The notes under the pieces: generated by a model
The model's database searches: none
The model's input: the letters and a program-made list of their open reading frames with translations, nothing else
Told to the model about the DNA's origin: nothing
NCBI GenBank assembly: GCA_030524345.1
Contig: JAUNGP010000002.1
Coordinates: 1-64,000, forward strand
Direction of reading: 5' to 3'
Source: Clostridia bacterium
Lineage (GTDB): Bacteria > Bacillota > Clostridia > TANB77 > CAG-465
DNA: 64,000 nt
Translations under genes and position numbers: made by a program
Shown: positions 1-9,153 of the stretch, piece by piece
How the letters are laid out: each line of letters begins with the position of its first letter
Numbering within the stretch: position 1 is the first letter of the stretch

Positions 1-2875
1 ATACTTTCCATTTATCTGGCACTTCTGTTAATTTTCCTGGGTTTTGTTCTTCTGAATAATATACTACTGGTGCATATCCTTTTGACTCTGCATAGGTTGT
101 ATCTACTCCTACAAATTCACCTTTCCAGCCACTACTAATATCATTTCCATTTTCATCATAGATTGTTTCTAGGGTGTCATATAATATTAAGTCCTTTAGG
201 CTATTTGCTCCTGTTGTTACTCGAAGTTTATATGTGTATTCACTTCCTGCTGTTGCTTCCGCTGTTCCTTCTACAAATGCTCCCTTGGTTAAGTCTGTTC
301 TTACTTGTTTGATAACTGCTTGTTGTGATGATACTGCAAAATTTATGTTTAATGTACTCATACCATATTGCAATCTTTCATTTATTATTCCATCCTCATC
401 TATATCTTCTGCTAACATATCAAGTAATCCATTATCTGATATTGTTTTTCCTTGGGCATATTCATATTCCTGATTGTTCCACATAGAATACATATAGTTT
501 CTATATGTTGTTCCATATTCTAATATGCTATCATACGGTATTTCTACGTTTAAAACGGTCCTTAATTGTAAGCCTAGAATATTTATTTTATAATAGCTAA
601 AATCCAAATCATTTAAATCATATGTAATTTGTATTTTTGTTCTTCCACTATTTTTATAATTATAATCTATTTGTATTGAAATATTTTCTTTTATATAATT
701 TTCAAGTTCACTTTTTGAATTAAACTCTGTACCATCTTTTAACCTTAAATACTGATAACTACCTTCAATTGTGCTATTATTAATTATTTCCTGCTCATTA
801 GTCAAATTCATTCCTTCTGGTAATATATCATAAGTTTTGATAATACAATCTTTATCTACATCATATGAATCTATATTTATAGTGTTTGACAAGTTTAATC
901 TTGCATCATATCTCCTGTTATTAGTATTATTAGTTAAATTATAGAAATATTTTTCATTATATAACGCCATTCGTCCATTGTTTATCAAAACTGAACTATA
1001 TCCTCTCTGCATATATAATCCATACATATTTTGATCATATTCTGCAATTTTTAAAGTTGATGGTGTTATATAATTACCTAAGGTTGGTTCATTTACCAGG
1101 CTTCTATTTCCATTTTCATCTTTAGAATATACTTGTAAATAGTCAAAATTATACGCATATCCCTCTTTACAATTTTTTGGATGTATATCCGTTTTAATAC
1201 TTATTGGAGTAGTAGAATCTAAATATAATGTTTTATTTAGGTCTTTTATGACCACTTTTATCCCAACTATATCTTCTGTATTAAACGTTATACATTCCGT
1301 TCCTTTAATATTATCAAAATTCTGTTCATTATCACTCGTTGTACCTGTTCGATAAACTACATATTCATTTGTATTCTTATATCTTACTTGAATTTCATAA
1401 GGGTAACCTATCAAAGCTTCTCCTGCGCTTTCATTATATTTATTATATGTTCTAAATACTGGTAAGATTACCTTAGTAAAATGATACTCATCATCTTCCA
1501 ACTTTGTTATGTCCCCATTTTCTCTTGTTATATATAATAAATCGTCTCCTATTTCTACATCCATTACACTATCCGTATAAAAAGCTTTAGAAAATAGGCG
1601 CCAAGTCACTACATCTCCTCCATTTTTTAATTTATTTTTATTAAGTAATGAAGCTGGCCAACTAGTTTTAGTTATCTGATATAGTTCCCCCTTATATTCA
1701 AAATCAAATTTAACTAAACTTACTGTTGTAGAAGATTCTGAGAGTTTTTGCATTTCATCTTCATCTTCATACCTTCCCCACAACTCTGCTATATTAGTTA
1801 TTTTATCTCCTTCATTATATTTGCTTTTTGGATATCCTACGTAATAATACTCCATATAATACTCTCTACTGTCTTTTAAATAACAATATACATTATTTTC
1901 GATAGGCTCAATTTTATTAAAATTATTATCATACATTACACAATCTTCTGGCAATTCCTCTTTTATAATTTGATAATTACGATTGTGACTTCTCATTAAT
2001 AAATCGTTTTCATCATAGGCATCTATACTTCCATCAGCACTATAATCATATTGAAAATGATATCTAACCCAATAATAATCATCTAATATATCATCAATTT
2101 TAGTATAGTCTGCTTTTGCCCCTGCTATTGCATATTTTGTTAAATTATATGTCCTTTTAATGGCTACATAATGAAAATTACACACATTTGAATTCATTAC
2201 AATGATTTCCTCAGCATTTGATATATTCTCTTTTATTTTTGCTTGAAATTCTAAATCTGTTTGTATCTTTAGTCTTGGTAATAAGTTATATGCTATCTGT
2301 ACTGTTCCTTCAAAATGTTCATTTTCCTCTATTATCTTATTATTAGTAAATATATAGATATTATTTGTTTTATCATAATGATAACTCCAATCATATTGTT
2401 TTGTTGTATCAGTATCTTTATCGGCTGCGATTACTACATTATCTTGCAACCATGCCTCATATGAACCAGAATATGAACTACCTATTTTTCTCCAATATTC
2501 ACTAAAATCATCTTTTGCTATTCCTGGTATTTCTATTACTATTTCCCCTGGTTGATACACTTTTCCTGTTGTGCATGCATAATTTATTTGCATTACCAAT
2601 TGTTTTGTATCATTACTACTTGTTGCATTCCATGTAAAATCTGTGATTGCTTGATTTGGCATATCACTACTCCTATCATACATGACAAGCTGTATATTCC
2701 AGTTATTATCTTCTACTTCTAATGCATTCTTATTCTTCATACTTGTAGCTGTTATTGTAATCATCATTGCTATTAGAAATAGCCATAAAAATACCGTGAT
2801 AATCGATGTTTGCCTCTTTCTTTTTACTTTTTGTTTACTTATCCCTTTAGGCTTTTCATCTTCTCCTTGTTTCAT
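1..2875 (-). CDS. Large surface protein, paralogue of the 11345-14422 protein (C-terminus outside window)
   Basis: The frame is open from an ATG at 2875 to the window edge, about 958 codons, so the C-terminus is missing. AGGAGG lies 6 nt upstream of the ATG. About 24 basic, polar residues precede one membrane segment (TVFLWLFLIAMM); the rest has the low-complexity Tyr/Asn/Asp-rich look of beta-sandwich surface proteins. Near the window edge a segment (GSEYTYKLRVTTGANSLKD) resembles the repeated domains of Clostridia surface proteins that usually precede Cna-B repeats. The N-terminal block and the 5' UTR are nearly identical to those of the protein at 11345-14422, which points to duplication. 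It is transcribed from leader copy 1. The role in adhesion is inferred from architecture; no catalytic motif is visible. Confidence 0.8.
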   Translation of the reverse strand, partial: MKQGEDEKPKGISKQKVKRKRQTSIITVFLWLFLIAMMITITATSMKNKNALEVEDNNWNIQLVMYDRSSDMPNQAITDFTWNATSSNDTKQLVMQINYACTTGKVYQPGEIVIEIPGIAKDDFSEYWRKIGSSYSGSYEAWLQDNVVIAADKDTDTTKQYDWSYHYDKTNNIYIFTNNKIIEENEHFEGTVQIAYNLLPRLKIQTDLEFQAKIKENISNAEEIIVMNSNVCNFHYVAIKRTYNLTKYAIAGAKADYTKIDDILDDYYWVRYHFQYDYSADGSIDAYDENDLLMRSHNRNYQIIKEELPEDCVMYDNNFNKIEPIENNVYCYLKDSREYYMEYYYVGYPKSKYNEGDKITNIAELWGRYEDEDEMQKLSESSTTVSLVKFDFEYKGELYQITKTSWPASLLNKNKLKNGGDVVTWRLFSKAFYTDSVMDVEIGDDLLYITRENGDITKLEDDEYHFTKVILPVFRTYNKYNESAGEALIGYPYEIQVRYKNTNEYVVYRTGTTSDNEQNFDNIKGTECITFNTEDIVGIKVVIKDLNKTLYLDSTTPISIKTDIHPKNCKEGYAYNFDYLQVYSKDENGNRSLVNEPTLGNYITPSTLKIAEYDQNMYGLYMQRGYSSVLINNGRMALYNEKYFYNLTNNTNNRRYDARLNLSNTINIDSYDVDKDCIIKTYDILPEGMNLTNEQEIINNSTIEGSYQYLRLKDGTEFNSKSELENYIKENISIQIDYNYKNSGRTKIQITYDLNDLDFSYYKINILGLQLRTVLNVEIPYDSILEYGTTYRNYMYSMWNNQEYEYAQGKTISDNGLLDMLAEDIDEDGIINERLQYGMSTLNINFAVSSQQAVIKQVRTDLTKGAFVEGTAEATAGSEYTYKLRVTTGANSLKDLILYDTLETIYDENGNDISSGWKGEFVGVDTTYAESKGYAPVVYYSEEQNPGKLTEVPDKWKV

Positions 2876-3013
2876 TTTTAACCTCCTCAATTTTTAACAT
2901 AGTTTGTTCATTTTATACTGTAATATTTTAAATATATACCATTTCAAAATTATTTTTAATGACTTATGGTCAAGTCACATTAAACAATTAGTATTATTTC
3001 AGATTATAATAAC

Positions 3014-3049
3014 GCAAAAAGAGCTGGTACTAGTTTCCTAGTATCAGCT
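3014..3049 (-). terminator. P4 terminator-like hairpin of leader copy 1
   Basis: A 12-position stem (AGCTGATACTAG/CTAGTACCAGCT) with one A-C mismatch closes a GAAA loop and is followed by CTTTTTGCG. It sits inside the leader about 140 nt before the surface gene, so it should either end a short leader RNA or act as an attenuator. Confidence 0.6.
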
Positions 3050-3097
3050 TTATATCATAACGGACAGAATTGTCCCTATTATTTTTCTTTACTATGT

Positions 3098-3169
3098 TTA
3101 TAGAACTACGTTGTGTGTGTGTGTGTGTGTGTGTAGTTCTTTCATCATTTCATGTATTTTAGTTACCAT
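3098..3169 (-). CDS. Leader peptide, copy 1 (23 aa, His-Thr repeat)
   Basis: This short ORF has an SD (AGAGGAAAG) 4-5 nt before the ATG. It encodes MVTKIHEMMKEL, then HTHTHTH, then NVVL and TAA. The His-Thr run is encoded by an uninterrupted (AC)11 tract. The peptide is conserved in copy 2 with one amino-acid change (Ile5 to Met), and its tail codons differ only synonymously there, which favours real translation. Ribosome progress through CAC/ACA codons could control folding of the downstream hairpins, but no stalling logic can be proved from sequence. The alternative is that the tract is only a structural loop. Confidence 0.5.
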   Translation of the reverse strand: MVTKIHEMMKELHTHTHTHNVVL

Positions 3170-3250
3170 AATCTTTCCTCTTTCTGTAATCAGTATTTGA
3201 TTACATTTATATGCTAACATTTTTTGATACTTTTTTCAAGTATTAGATGA

Positions 3251-3282
3251 TAAAAAATAACTTTAGCGTTTTGCTAAAGTTA
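3251..3282 (-). terminator. Terminator of the polysaccharide deacetylase gene
   Basis: The stem AACTTTAGC/GCTAAAGTT overlaps the TAA stop codon and is followed on the minus strand by ATTTTTT. Confidence 0.8.
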
Positions 3283-4170
3283 TTGACAGTTATAATATTT
3301 TTCGCCATAATTTAAAGGTTTTCCCTTTACTTGGAAAAGTTCTGATATTGTAACAAATTGATATCCTTTTTCAGTTAATTCTTTTACTATTTTCTCTGTT
3401 GCTTCAGCAGTTGATCCATAGATATCATGCATAAGAACAATATCACCATCTTTGACATTTTCTATCACATGCCTATACACCATTTCAGCATCTCTACTTT
3501 TCCAATCCTCTGTATCAACATTCCAAAGAATTACAGCCTTATTTTGCTGTTTAGCTATATTTCTAACAAGTTCATTATTACTTCCATAGGGTGGTCTTAA
3601 AAATTTTACGCTTGCTCCACAATTTTCTTCTATAACCTTACTACCTCTTGTAATTTCATCTAATATGTCTGTTTCAGATAATTTCGTTAAATTTTTGTGA
3701 TCCCAAGTATGAGTGCCAATTTCAGAGCCCTGATCTATCACTTTTTGTGGAATTCCTTGATTTCTTTCCACATTTTCCCCCACCATGAAGAAAGTAGCTT
3801 TTGCATGATATTTACTTAAAGTCTGTAATATATTTATTGTATTCTGAGGATGCGGCCCATCATCAAATGTTAAAGCTATAACCGGTCTGTTTTTATCAAT
3901 AGAATGACTTTCAATAAGTTCGGCTTTAGGTACTGTATCATTCTTAATATCTTGTAAAGCATAAATGCTATTTTCTAATGCACTTTGATTAGCCATTTTA
4001 AAAGGTGCAAAAACCTCAACTGCATTATCTATTTTTGCATTTAAAACATGAGATAAAAACATAATTTCTATACCTACTAAAATGAAAAATAATAATATCG
4101 TTACTATACTAATCCTATTGTTTCTCTTGCTATCTCTCGAATTTTTGATAGCATTTCTTACCCTATCCAC
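3280..4170 (-). CDS. Polysaccharide deacetylase (NodB homology domain), membrane-anchored
   Basis: This is a carbohydrate esterase 4 enzyme that removes N-acetyl groups from peptidoglycan or another envelope polysaccharide outside the membrane. The NodB motifs are present: TFDDGPHP (metal Asp pair and base), HTWDHKNL (H-x3-H), RPPYGS, and IVLMHD near the end. A basic N-terminus is followed by one membrane segment (ISIVTILLFFILVGIEIMFL). An ATG at 4179 sits directly against the AGGAG, so the GTG at 4170 with 9-nt spacing is the better start (296 aa). It stands alone with its own terminator next to htrA, fitting an envelope-maintenance role. Confidence 0.9.
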   Translation of the reverse strand: MDRVRNAIKNSRDSKRNNRISIVTILLFFILVGIEIMFLSHVLNAKIDNAVEVFAPFKMANQSALENSIYALQDIKNDTVPKAELIESHSIDKNRPVIALTFDDGPHPQNTINILQTLSKYHAKATFFMVGENVERNQGIPQKVIDQGSEIGTHTWDHKNLTKLSETDILDEITRGSKVIEENCGASVKFLRPPYGSNNELVRNIAKQQNKAVILWNVDTEDWKSRDAEMVYRHVIENVKDGDIVLMHDIYGSTAEATEKIVKELTEKGYQFVTISELFQVKGKPLNYGEKYYNCQ

Positions 4171-4223
4171 AGGTATCATCTCCTAATATTATTATATTAC
4201 ATTTTTTTACAAACTTCAACATA

Positions 4224-4256
4224 TAAAAAGACTAGTAAATATATTGTTTACTAGCC
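4224..4256 (-). terminator. Terminator of the HtrA gene
   Basis: The hairpin CTAGTAAA/TTTACTAG with an AT-rich loop is followed by CTTTTT on the minus strand, just downstream of the htrA stop. Confidence 0.75.
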
Positions 4257-4264
4257 TATTTTTT

Positions 4265-5428
4265 TTAATTTGTAGTCGATTCTTCTACATTACTATCAGC
4301 TTCCAATACGATTGTAACTTTTTCTTCCCTTCCAGCCCTATATATTCCAAGTTCAACAGTATCTCCAATATTTTTTGAATTCTTGATTTCATTTAATTCT
4401 TCCATAGTAGTAATTTCTACTCCATCTATAGAAACGATGATATCACCTCTTTGAATTCCTGCTTTTTGTGCAGGTGTGTTATTATATACTTTATCTACAT
4501 ATACACCCTCTCTTAAGTTATTTCTATCAGCAACTGCAGAAGTAATATTAATTCCTGCAAGACCAATATATGGTCTAACGATCTTTTTATTTTCAATTAA
4601 TTCCTTTATAATAGGAAGTGCATCATCAGATGGGATAGCAAATCCAAGACCTTCAACACCAGTAAGACTTACCTTGACAGAATTGATACCAATCACTTTT
4701 CCTTCTGAATTTACCAAAGCGCCACCACTATTTCCTGAATTGATCGCTGCATCTGTTTGTATTAGCTTATATGTTCTACCATCTGTTGTTACTTTTCTGT
4801 TCAAAGCAGATACATAACCTACAGTAACAGTACTTGCAAACTCTTCACCAAGAGGATTTCCAATAGCAACTGCAAGTTCACCTACTTTTAAATCACTTGA
4901 GTTTCCAAATTCAGCAGCTATAAGGCCATCCTTTTCAATTTTTAAAACTGCTAAATCTGTAACCTCATCTCCACCAACAATTTCTGCCTCTATATCTTCT
5001 TCACTGTTATAAAAAGTTACATATACACTAGCACTTGAATTATTGATAGCAGATTCTATGACATGATAATTGGTAATAATATAACCATCTTCACTGTATA
5101 TAATACCAGAACCCTCAGAACTTGCTTCATGTATACCTCCAAATGTAGATTGAACAAGGGAATTAACCTTGATTCCAACAATAGAAGGCATTGCTTTCTC
5201 AGCAATTGCTACCACTGGACTATCTGTTTTTGTTATTTCTATCTTTTTGGTAATACTTTCTGTTCCCTCACCTACACCACTACTTTTTAGTAATACATAT
5301 GTAATTGCAGTACTAATAAAACTTGCAAGTACAGCTACTACTAATACTACCAATACTTGTGGTATTCCACTTTTTTTCTTCTCAACATATATTTTTTGAT
5401 CATTTTGAACACTTTTTTGTTCTTCCAT
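4265..5428 (-). CDS. htrA: HtrA/DegP-family serine protease with PDZ domain
   Basis: This is a membrane-tethered envelope protease and chaperone. A short cytoplasmic segment is followed by one TM (about residues 23-48), a linker, a trypsin-like domain with His in TNYHVIES, Asp in TDLAVLKI and Ser in NSGNSGGALVN, and a single C-terminal PDZ domain (about 290-375; YIGLAGI, AQKAGIQRGDIIVSIDG). The length of 387 aa is usual for Bacillota HtrA. AGGGG lies 7 nt before the ATG. The flavoprotein gene ends 22 nt upstream, so the two may be cotranscribed. Confidence 0.93.
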   Translation of the reverse strand: MEEQKSVQNDQKIYVEKKKSGIPQVLVVLVVAVLASFISTAITYVLLKSSGVGEGTESITKKIEITKTDSPVVAIAEKAMPSIVGIKVNSLVQSTFGGIHEASSEGSGIIYSEDGYIITNYHVIESAINNSSASVYVTFYNSEEDIEAEIVGGDEVTDLAVLKIEKDGLIAAEFGNSSDLKVGELAVAIGNPLGEEFASTVTVGYVSALNRKVTTDGRTYKLIQTDAAINSGNSGGALVNSEGKVIGINSVKVSLTGVEGLGFAIPSDDALPIIKELIENKKIVRPYIGLAGINITSAVADRNNLREGVYVDKVYNNTPAQKAGIQRGDIIVSIDGVEITTMEELNEIKNSKNIGDTVELGIYRAGREEKVTIVLEADSNVEESTTN

Positions 5429-5450
5429 ATAAAGACCCCTTTCTTTAATC

Positions 5451-6689
5451 TCAATCTTTTCCAGCTGCTACTGCAGTAGAAAACGCAATTTGTAAATTAT
5501 ATCCACCGGTATATGCATCTACATCTAGTACTTCTCCTGCAAAATATACACCTGATACTATTTTAGATTCCATACTTTTGGGATTTACATCTTTTACATC
5601 TACGCCACCACAAGTTATAATAGCAATATCAAGTGGCATAAATCCAGATATAGCAATATTAATATTTTTTATCACATCAACTAATTTTTTTCGCATCTCT
5701 TTACTAATTTGATGTACCTTCATACTTCCATCAATTCCAGATAGTTTTATTACTACTGGTATCATTTTTTGTGGCAACAAATCATTTAAGCTATTTTTAA
5801 ACTCTTTATTTGAATATTTTTCAAAATCTCTACACACTCTTTTATCTAGTGTTTCAAAATCAAGTGCGGGTTTTAGATCAATACTTGCAATAATTTGCTG
5901 ATTTCTTAATTTATCTTCTAGATTATCTATTCTATTTAATTTACTACTAGCACTTAAAACTACTGGACCTGTTATTCCAAAGTGAGCAAATAGCAATTCA
6001 CCAAAATCACTATATATGACTTTGTCTTCATCCTTTAACTTAAATGAAATATTTTTTAAAGAAAGCCCCTGTAATTCTTTACAAATACTATCTTTAGATC
6101 TTAATGGAACTAATCCTGGTACAATATCTATAATCTTATGCCCTATACTTCTAGCAAGTCTAAACCCATCACCACTACTTCCAGTACTTGGAAAACTAGA
6201 ACCGCCTGTAGCAATAATACATTTATCGCAATGAAATTCTCTGTCGTCTTTTGTAATAACGGCCTCTATCCTGCCATCTAAAACTTTCAATTCATCTACA
6301 CAAGTATGATATTCAACTCTGATATGATATTTTTTTATCTCATTTATTAATGCTTTCACTATCTCTCCTGCATTATCGCTTACCGGAAATACTCTAGCTC
6401 CCCTTTCAACTTTTGTCTGGACGCCCAAAGATTCAAAATATGCCACCAAATCTTTATTATCAAAATTGTAAAAAGAACTATACATAAATTTATCATTTTT
6501 TACTATATTTCTTTTAAAATCTTCAATATCTCCATCAAAAGTTAAATTGCAACGTCCTTTCCCGGTGATTTTTATTTTATTTCCAAGACTACTTGTCTTT
6601 TCCAAAATAATAACTTCATTTCCATATTTGGCAGATGTAATAGCAGCCATCATACCTGCCGCTCCTCCACCTATTACTATAACTTTCAC
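5451..6689 (-). CDS. HI0933/BaiN-like FAD-dependent oxidoreductase
   Basis: This flavoprotein has an N-terminal dinucleotide-binding motif (VIVIGGGAAGMMAA), a TGKGRCNLT segment, an ATGGSSFPSTGSSGDG motif and a C-terminal FAD motif (SGVYFAGEVLDVDAYTGGYNLQ), all typical of the YhiN/HI0933 family. The substrate is unknown; one family member (BaiN) reduces bile-acid intermediates, but that should not be assumed here. An ATG at 6725 is possible, but AGGAG spaced 7 nt from a GTG at 6689 gives a 412-aa protein starting right at the FAD fold. It is coupled to the PLP enzyme gene, whose stop is 2 nt upstream. Confidence 0.88.
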   Translation of the reverse strand: MKVIVIGGGAAGMMAAITSAKYGNEVIILEKTSSLGNKIKITGKGRCNLTFDGDIEDFKRNIVKNDKFMYSSFYNFDNKDLVAYFESLGVQTKVERGARVFPVSDNAGEIVKALINEIKKYHIRVEYHTCVDELKVLDGRIEAVITKDDREFHCDKCIIATGGSSFPSTGSSGDGFRLARSIGHKIIDIVPGLVPLRSKDSICKELQGLSLKNISFKLKDEDKVIYSDFGELLFAHFGITGPVVLSASSKLNRIDNLEDKLRNQQIIASIDLKPALDFETLDKRVCRDFEKYSNKEFKNSLNDLLPQKMIPVVIKLSGIDGSMKVHQISKEMRKKLVDVIKNINIAISGFMPLDIAIITCGGVDVKDVNPKSMESKIVSGVYFAGEVLDVDAYTGGYNLQIAFSTAVAAGKD

Positions 6690-6691
6690 TC

Positions 6692-7954
6692 TTATTCTCC
6701 TATCATATTTTGTATTGCCTGACATATTGCAAGTTTTGCTGACTCATAAGTGATTCCTCCCTGCATATATGCAACATATGGCTCACGTATTGGAGAATCT
6801 GCTGAAAGTTCAATTGAAGCACCTTCAACAAATGTGCCCGCCGCCATAATGACTTGATCTGTATATCCAGGCATATTCCACGGATAAGGAGTCACATGAC
6901 TATCAACAGGACTTGCATATTGTATTCCCTGTATAAATTTTATCAATTTTTCTTTATCTCCAAGTTTAATAGCTTGAACAATATCTCCTCTTTTTTCATC
7001 GGCCCTAGGGTAAACTTCAAATCCAAGTTCTGCCATCATGCCAGATGCCAAAATTGCAGCATGAAGTGCACTTTTAACTACCGCTGGCGCATTAAATAGT
7101 CCCTGTAAAATATATCTATTTTGACCAAGTGTTGCTCCGCACTCTTTGCCAATTCCTGGACAAGTAAGTTTTTGTGAACAAAGCTCAATTAAATCTTTTC
7201 TACCTACAATATATCCGCCTGTTTCACAAAGTCCTCCACCAATATTTTTAATTAAGCTTCCACACGCAATATCTGCTCCAACATCTGTTGGTTCTCTTTT
7301 TTCAACAAATTCACCATAACAGTTATCTACCATTATAATTATATTTTTATCTATACTTTTTATTAACTGAACTACTTTTTCTATATCCTCTATCAATAGG
7401 GCTTTCCTTAAAGCATATCCTTTGGATCTTTGAATATGAATTAATTTTACCTTATTGTTCTCTATATATTCTTTTATTTTAGGAAAATCAAAACCTCCAT
7501 CTTCTTTTAATTCGATTTGATCATATAATACACCATAACTTTTTAAAGATAACTTATTTTCTATCAGACCAATTACCTCACATAGTGTATCATAAGGTTT
7601 TCCAGTTATTGCAAGTAATTTATCTCCTGGAAGTAACATAGCTTCAAGAGCCGTTGCAATTGTATGTGTACCATTAACAAACTGAATTCTAACAAGAGAA
7701 TCTTCTGTATGAAATATTTGAGCATATATCTTTTCTATTGCTTCTCTTCCTATATCGTCATATCCATATCCAGTTGTTTTTGAAAAATGTACTTGTGAAA
7801 TCTCAGCATCCTTAAATGCTTTTAATACCTTAGCTTGATTATATAATTCTATTTCTGATATTTTTTCAAAATCTTCTTTATATTTCTCTTCAGTTTTCTC
7901 AGATAGTTCTTCAATTTGACTATCTATATTTAACAATCTAAAACTGTTTTCCAT
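6692..7954 (-). CDS. PLP-dependent methionine gamma-lyase-like protein (COG4100, aluminium-resistance family)
   Basis: This 420-aa protein belongs to the cystathionine beta-lyase-like family often annotated as aluminium resistance protein. Fold type I motifs are visible: QFVNGTHTIATALEA, the Asp of IIIMVDNCYGEF, and the PLP-lysine region CGSLIKNIGGGLCETGGYIVG. The C-terminal part (PYPWNMPGYTDQVIMAAGTF) is characteristic. It probably cleaves C-S bonds, but the physiological substrate is unsettled for this family. It overlaps the upstream end of the flavoprotein ORF and the two form an operon. Confidence 0.88.
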   Translation of the reverse strand: MENSFRLLNIDSQIEELSEKTEEKYKEDFEKISEIELYNQAKVLKAFKDAEISQVHFSKTTGYGYDDIGREAIEKIYAQIFHTEDSLVRIQFVNGTHTIATALEAMLLPGDKLLAITGKPYDTLCEVIGLIENKLSLKSYGVLYDQIELKEDGGFDFPKIKEYIENNKVKLIHIQRSKGYALRKALLIEDIEKVVQLIKSIDKNIIIMVDNCYGEFVEKREPTDVGADIACGSLIKNIGGGLCETGGYIVGRKDLIELCSQKLTCPGIGKECGATLGQNRYILQGLFNAPAVVKSALHAAILASGMMAELGFEVYPRADEKRGDIVQAIKLGDKEKLIKFIQGIQYASPVDSHVTPYPWNMPGYTDQVIMAAGTFVEGASIELSADSPIREPYVAYMQGGITYESAKLAICQAIQNMIGE

Positions 7955-8036
7955 TTCTTACCACCTAGATTATTATAGCATAACTATCAATAAAAGTGAA
8001 CATAAGAATGCGTATTTCACTAAATTTTCACGCAAT

Positions 8037-8062
8037 AATAAAGAGCGGATTTTAATCCGCCC
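8037..8062 (-). terminator. Terminator of the 8077-8937 gene
   Basis: The stem GCGGAT/ATCCGC with AT flanks is followed by CTTTATTATT on the minus strand. It stands out as a GC block in AT-rich sequence. Confidence 0.75.
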
Positions 8063-8076
8063 CTTATCTCAGTTTA

Positions 8077-8937
8077 CTACACAAATCTAAATCTTGCTTC
8101 CATATAATATGTTTTGGAATTTGTTTTTATCTCGTAAACATTACCAAGTCTTTTTACATTCGTTACAATCCCAGTAACAAGATTTGCAAGATATGGTTTT
8201 ATTCCCATAAACTCCATACCATGGCATTGCATCTTTTGCTCAATTCGTGGCTCATAGCAGCAAATACCAAACACATCATTTTTTCTCTCTTTTAAAATAA
8301 TATATCGTGTTTTTTCTGTATCGCAAATATATACATCTTCCTTCTCTTTTACTTGAATGAATTTAGAAGTAAGCTTAGAAATCTCCAAAGGTTTATTTCC
8401 ATTTAGTTCTAATTGACTAATAGAACACTTTTTACCAATATCTGGAATCACCCCATAATCTGCGATGGCCAAAGCCACATTTTTCACTCTCAAATATTTC
8501 ACTACATAGATTCTTGAATCAGTCGTAATGATGTAGGTATCTTCATCAAAGAATTCAACATTTTCAATATCACTGATAGTACGATTCTGAAGTTTAAAAC
8601 TAGAATGGTCATATATCACAGTCTGACAGGTTATTTTTGAACACTTTTCAGGATCATCTACTATATATCCGAAATAACAGCCCCTATCAATTTTAAAATC
8701 ATGTGCAAAATATATTCTATCGCCACATGTTCCCATTGAAAGATTTCCATTAAGACGTGTAATCTCCTGATATTCTAAATCCCGTATTTTAGATATGATC
8801 CTTCCTGAATCATAAAAAACCTCAGAAAACTTAGCTCTATTTTCACTAATCGTATTTTCAAAGATTAAAAATCTAACATTACTTTCAGTAGTTACAATTT
8901 GATCAAATCCTACAATTTTCTTTCCATCTTTTGGCAT
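8077..8937 (-). CDS. Unknown 286-aa protein
   Basis: I do not recognise this family. The ATG at 8937 (MPKDGKK) is preceded by TAGGAGG and is preferred to an in-frame upstream ATG at 8997 that has no SD. There is no signal peptide or membrane segment. The sequence is rich in beta-type stretches with repeated short phrases (FLIFENTI, YIITTDSRIYVVKY, RYIILKERK), suggesting a beta-propeller or beta-sandwich. Several Cys residues are scattered without a clear metal-site spacing. It is monocistronic with its own terminator. Confidence 0.7.
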   Translation of the reverse strand: MPKDGKKIVGFDQIVTTESNVRFLIFENTISENRAKFSEVFYDSGRIISKIRDLEYQEITRLNGNLSMGTCGDRIYFAHDFKIDRGCYFGYIVDDPEKCSKITCQTVIYDHSSFKLQNRTISDIENVEFFDEDTYIITTDSRIYVVKYLRVKNVALAIADYGVIPDIGKKCSISQLELNGNKPLEISKLTSKFIQVKEKEDVYICDTEKTRYIILKERKNDVFGICCYEPRIEQKMQCHGMEFMGIKPYLANLVTGIVTNVKRLGNVYEIKTNSKTYYMEARFRFV

Positions 8938-9153
8938 AATAATACCTCCTAATCCCTTCAATAATTTTTTTAAAGTAATAAATTTTATAGCAATCATTAT
9001 ATCATTAAAAACGAATCAAGTCAAATTATGTTATCCAATATACCAAATTTAGTTAATATTAGACAAAATTCACACTCTTTCTACTTCTTTTATACAAGTT
9101 AGGAAACTAAAAAATAGTCAGTAGCGACTATACATGTTACTACTCATATAATA

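Larger units (their letters stand above)
3003..3239 (-). promoter_or_regulatory. His-Thr leader element, copy 1 (promoter plus structured 5' leader)
   Basis: Read on the minus strand: -35 TTGAAA (3239-3234), 17 nt, -10 TAGCAT (3216-3211); hairpin P1 (GTAATCA/TGATTAC, 3204-3186); SD AGAGGAAAG; a 23-codon ORF (3169-3098); hairpin P2 (AGAACTAC/GTAGTTCT, 3140-3102) whose loop is the (AC)n tract; hairpin P3 (GGACA/TGTCC, 3075-3062); terminator-like P4 (3049-3022) followed by CTTTTTG. It lies 130-360 nt upstream of the surface gene starting at 2875. The same element recurs at 14495-14728 and 20925-21145. Its function is inferred to be conditional termination; the elements are seen directly. Confidence 0.7.

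Noticed and set aside
3003..3100. Resemblance of the leader to a cyclic di-GMP (GEMM) riboswitch because ACGCAAA appears on the plus strand
   Set aside because: The GEMM core (paired helices with the conserved GGG/CCU context) is absent, the match is on the strand away from the controlled genes, and the promoter points the other way.
3003..3239. CRISPR repeat or MITE
   Set aside because: There are only three copies, each 6-11 kb apart, all in one orientation and each tied to a promoter and a surface gene; no terminal inverted repeats or target duplications.
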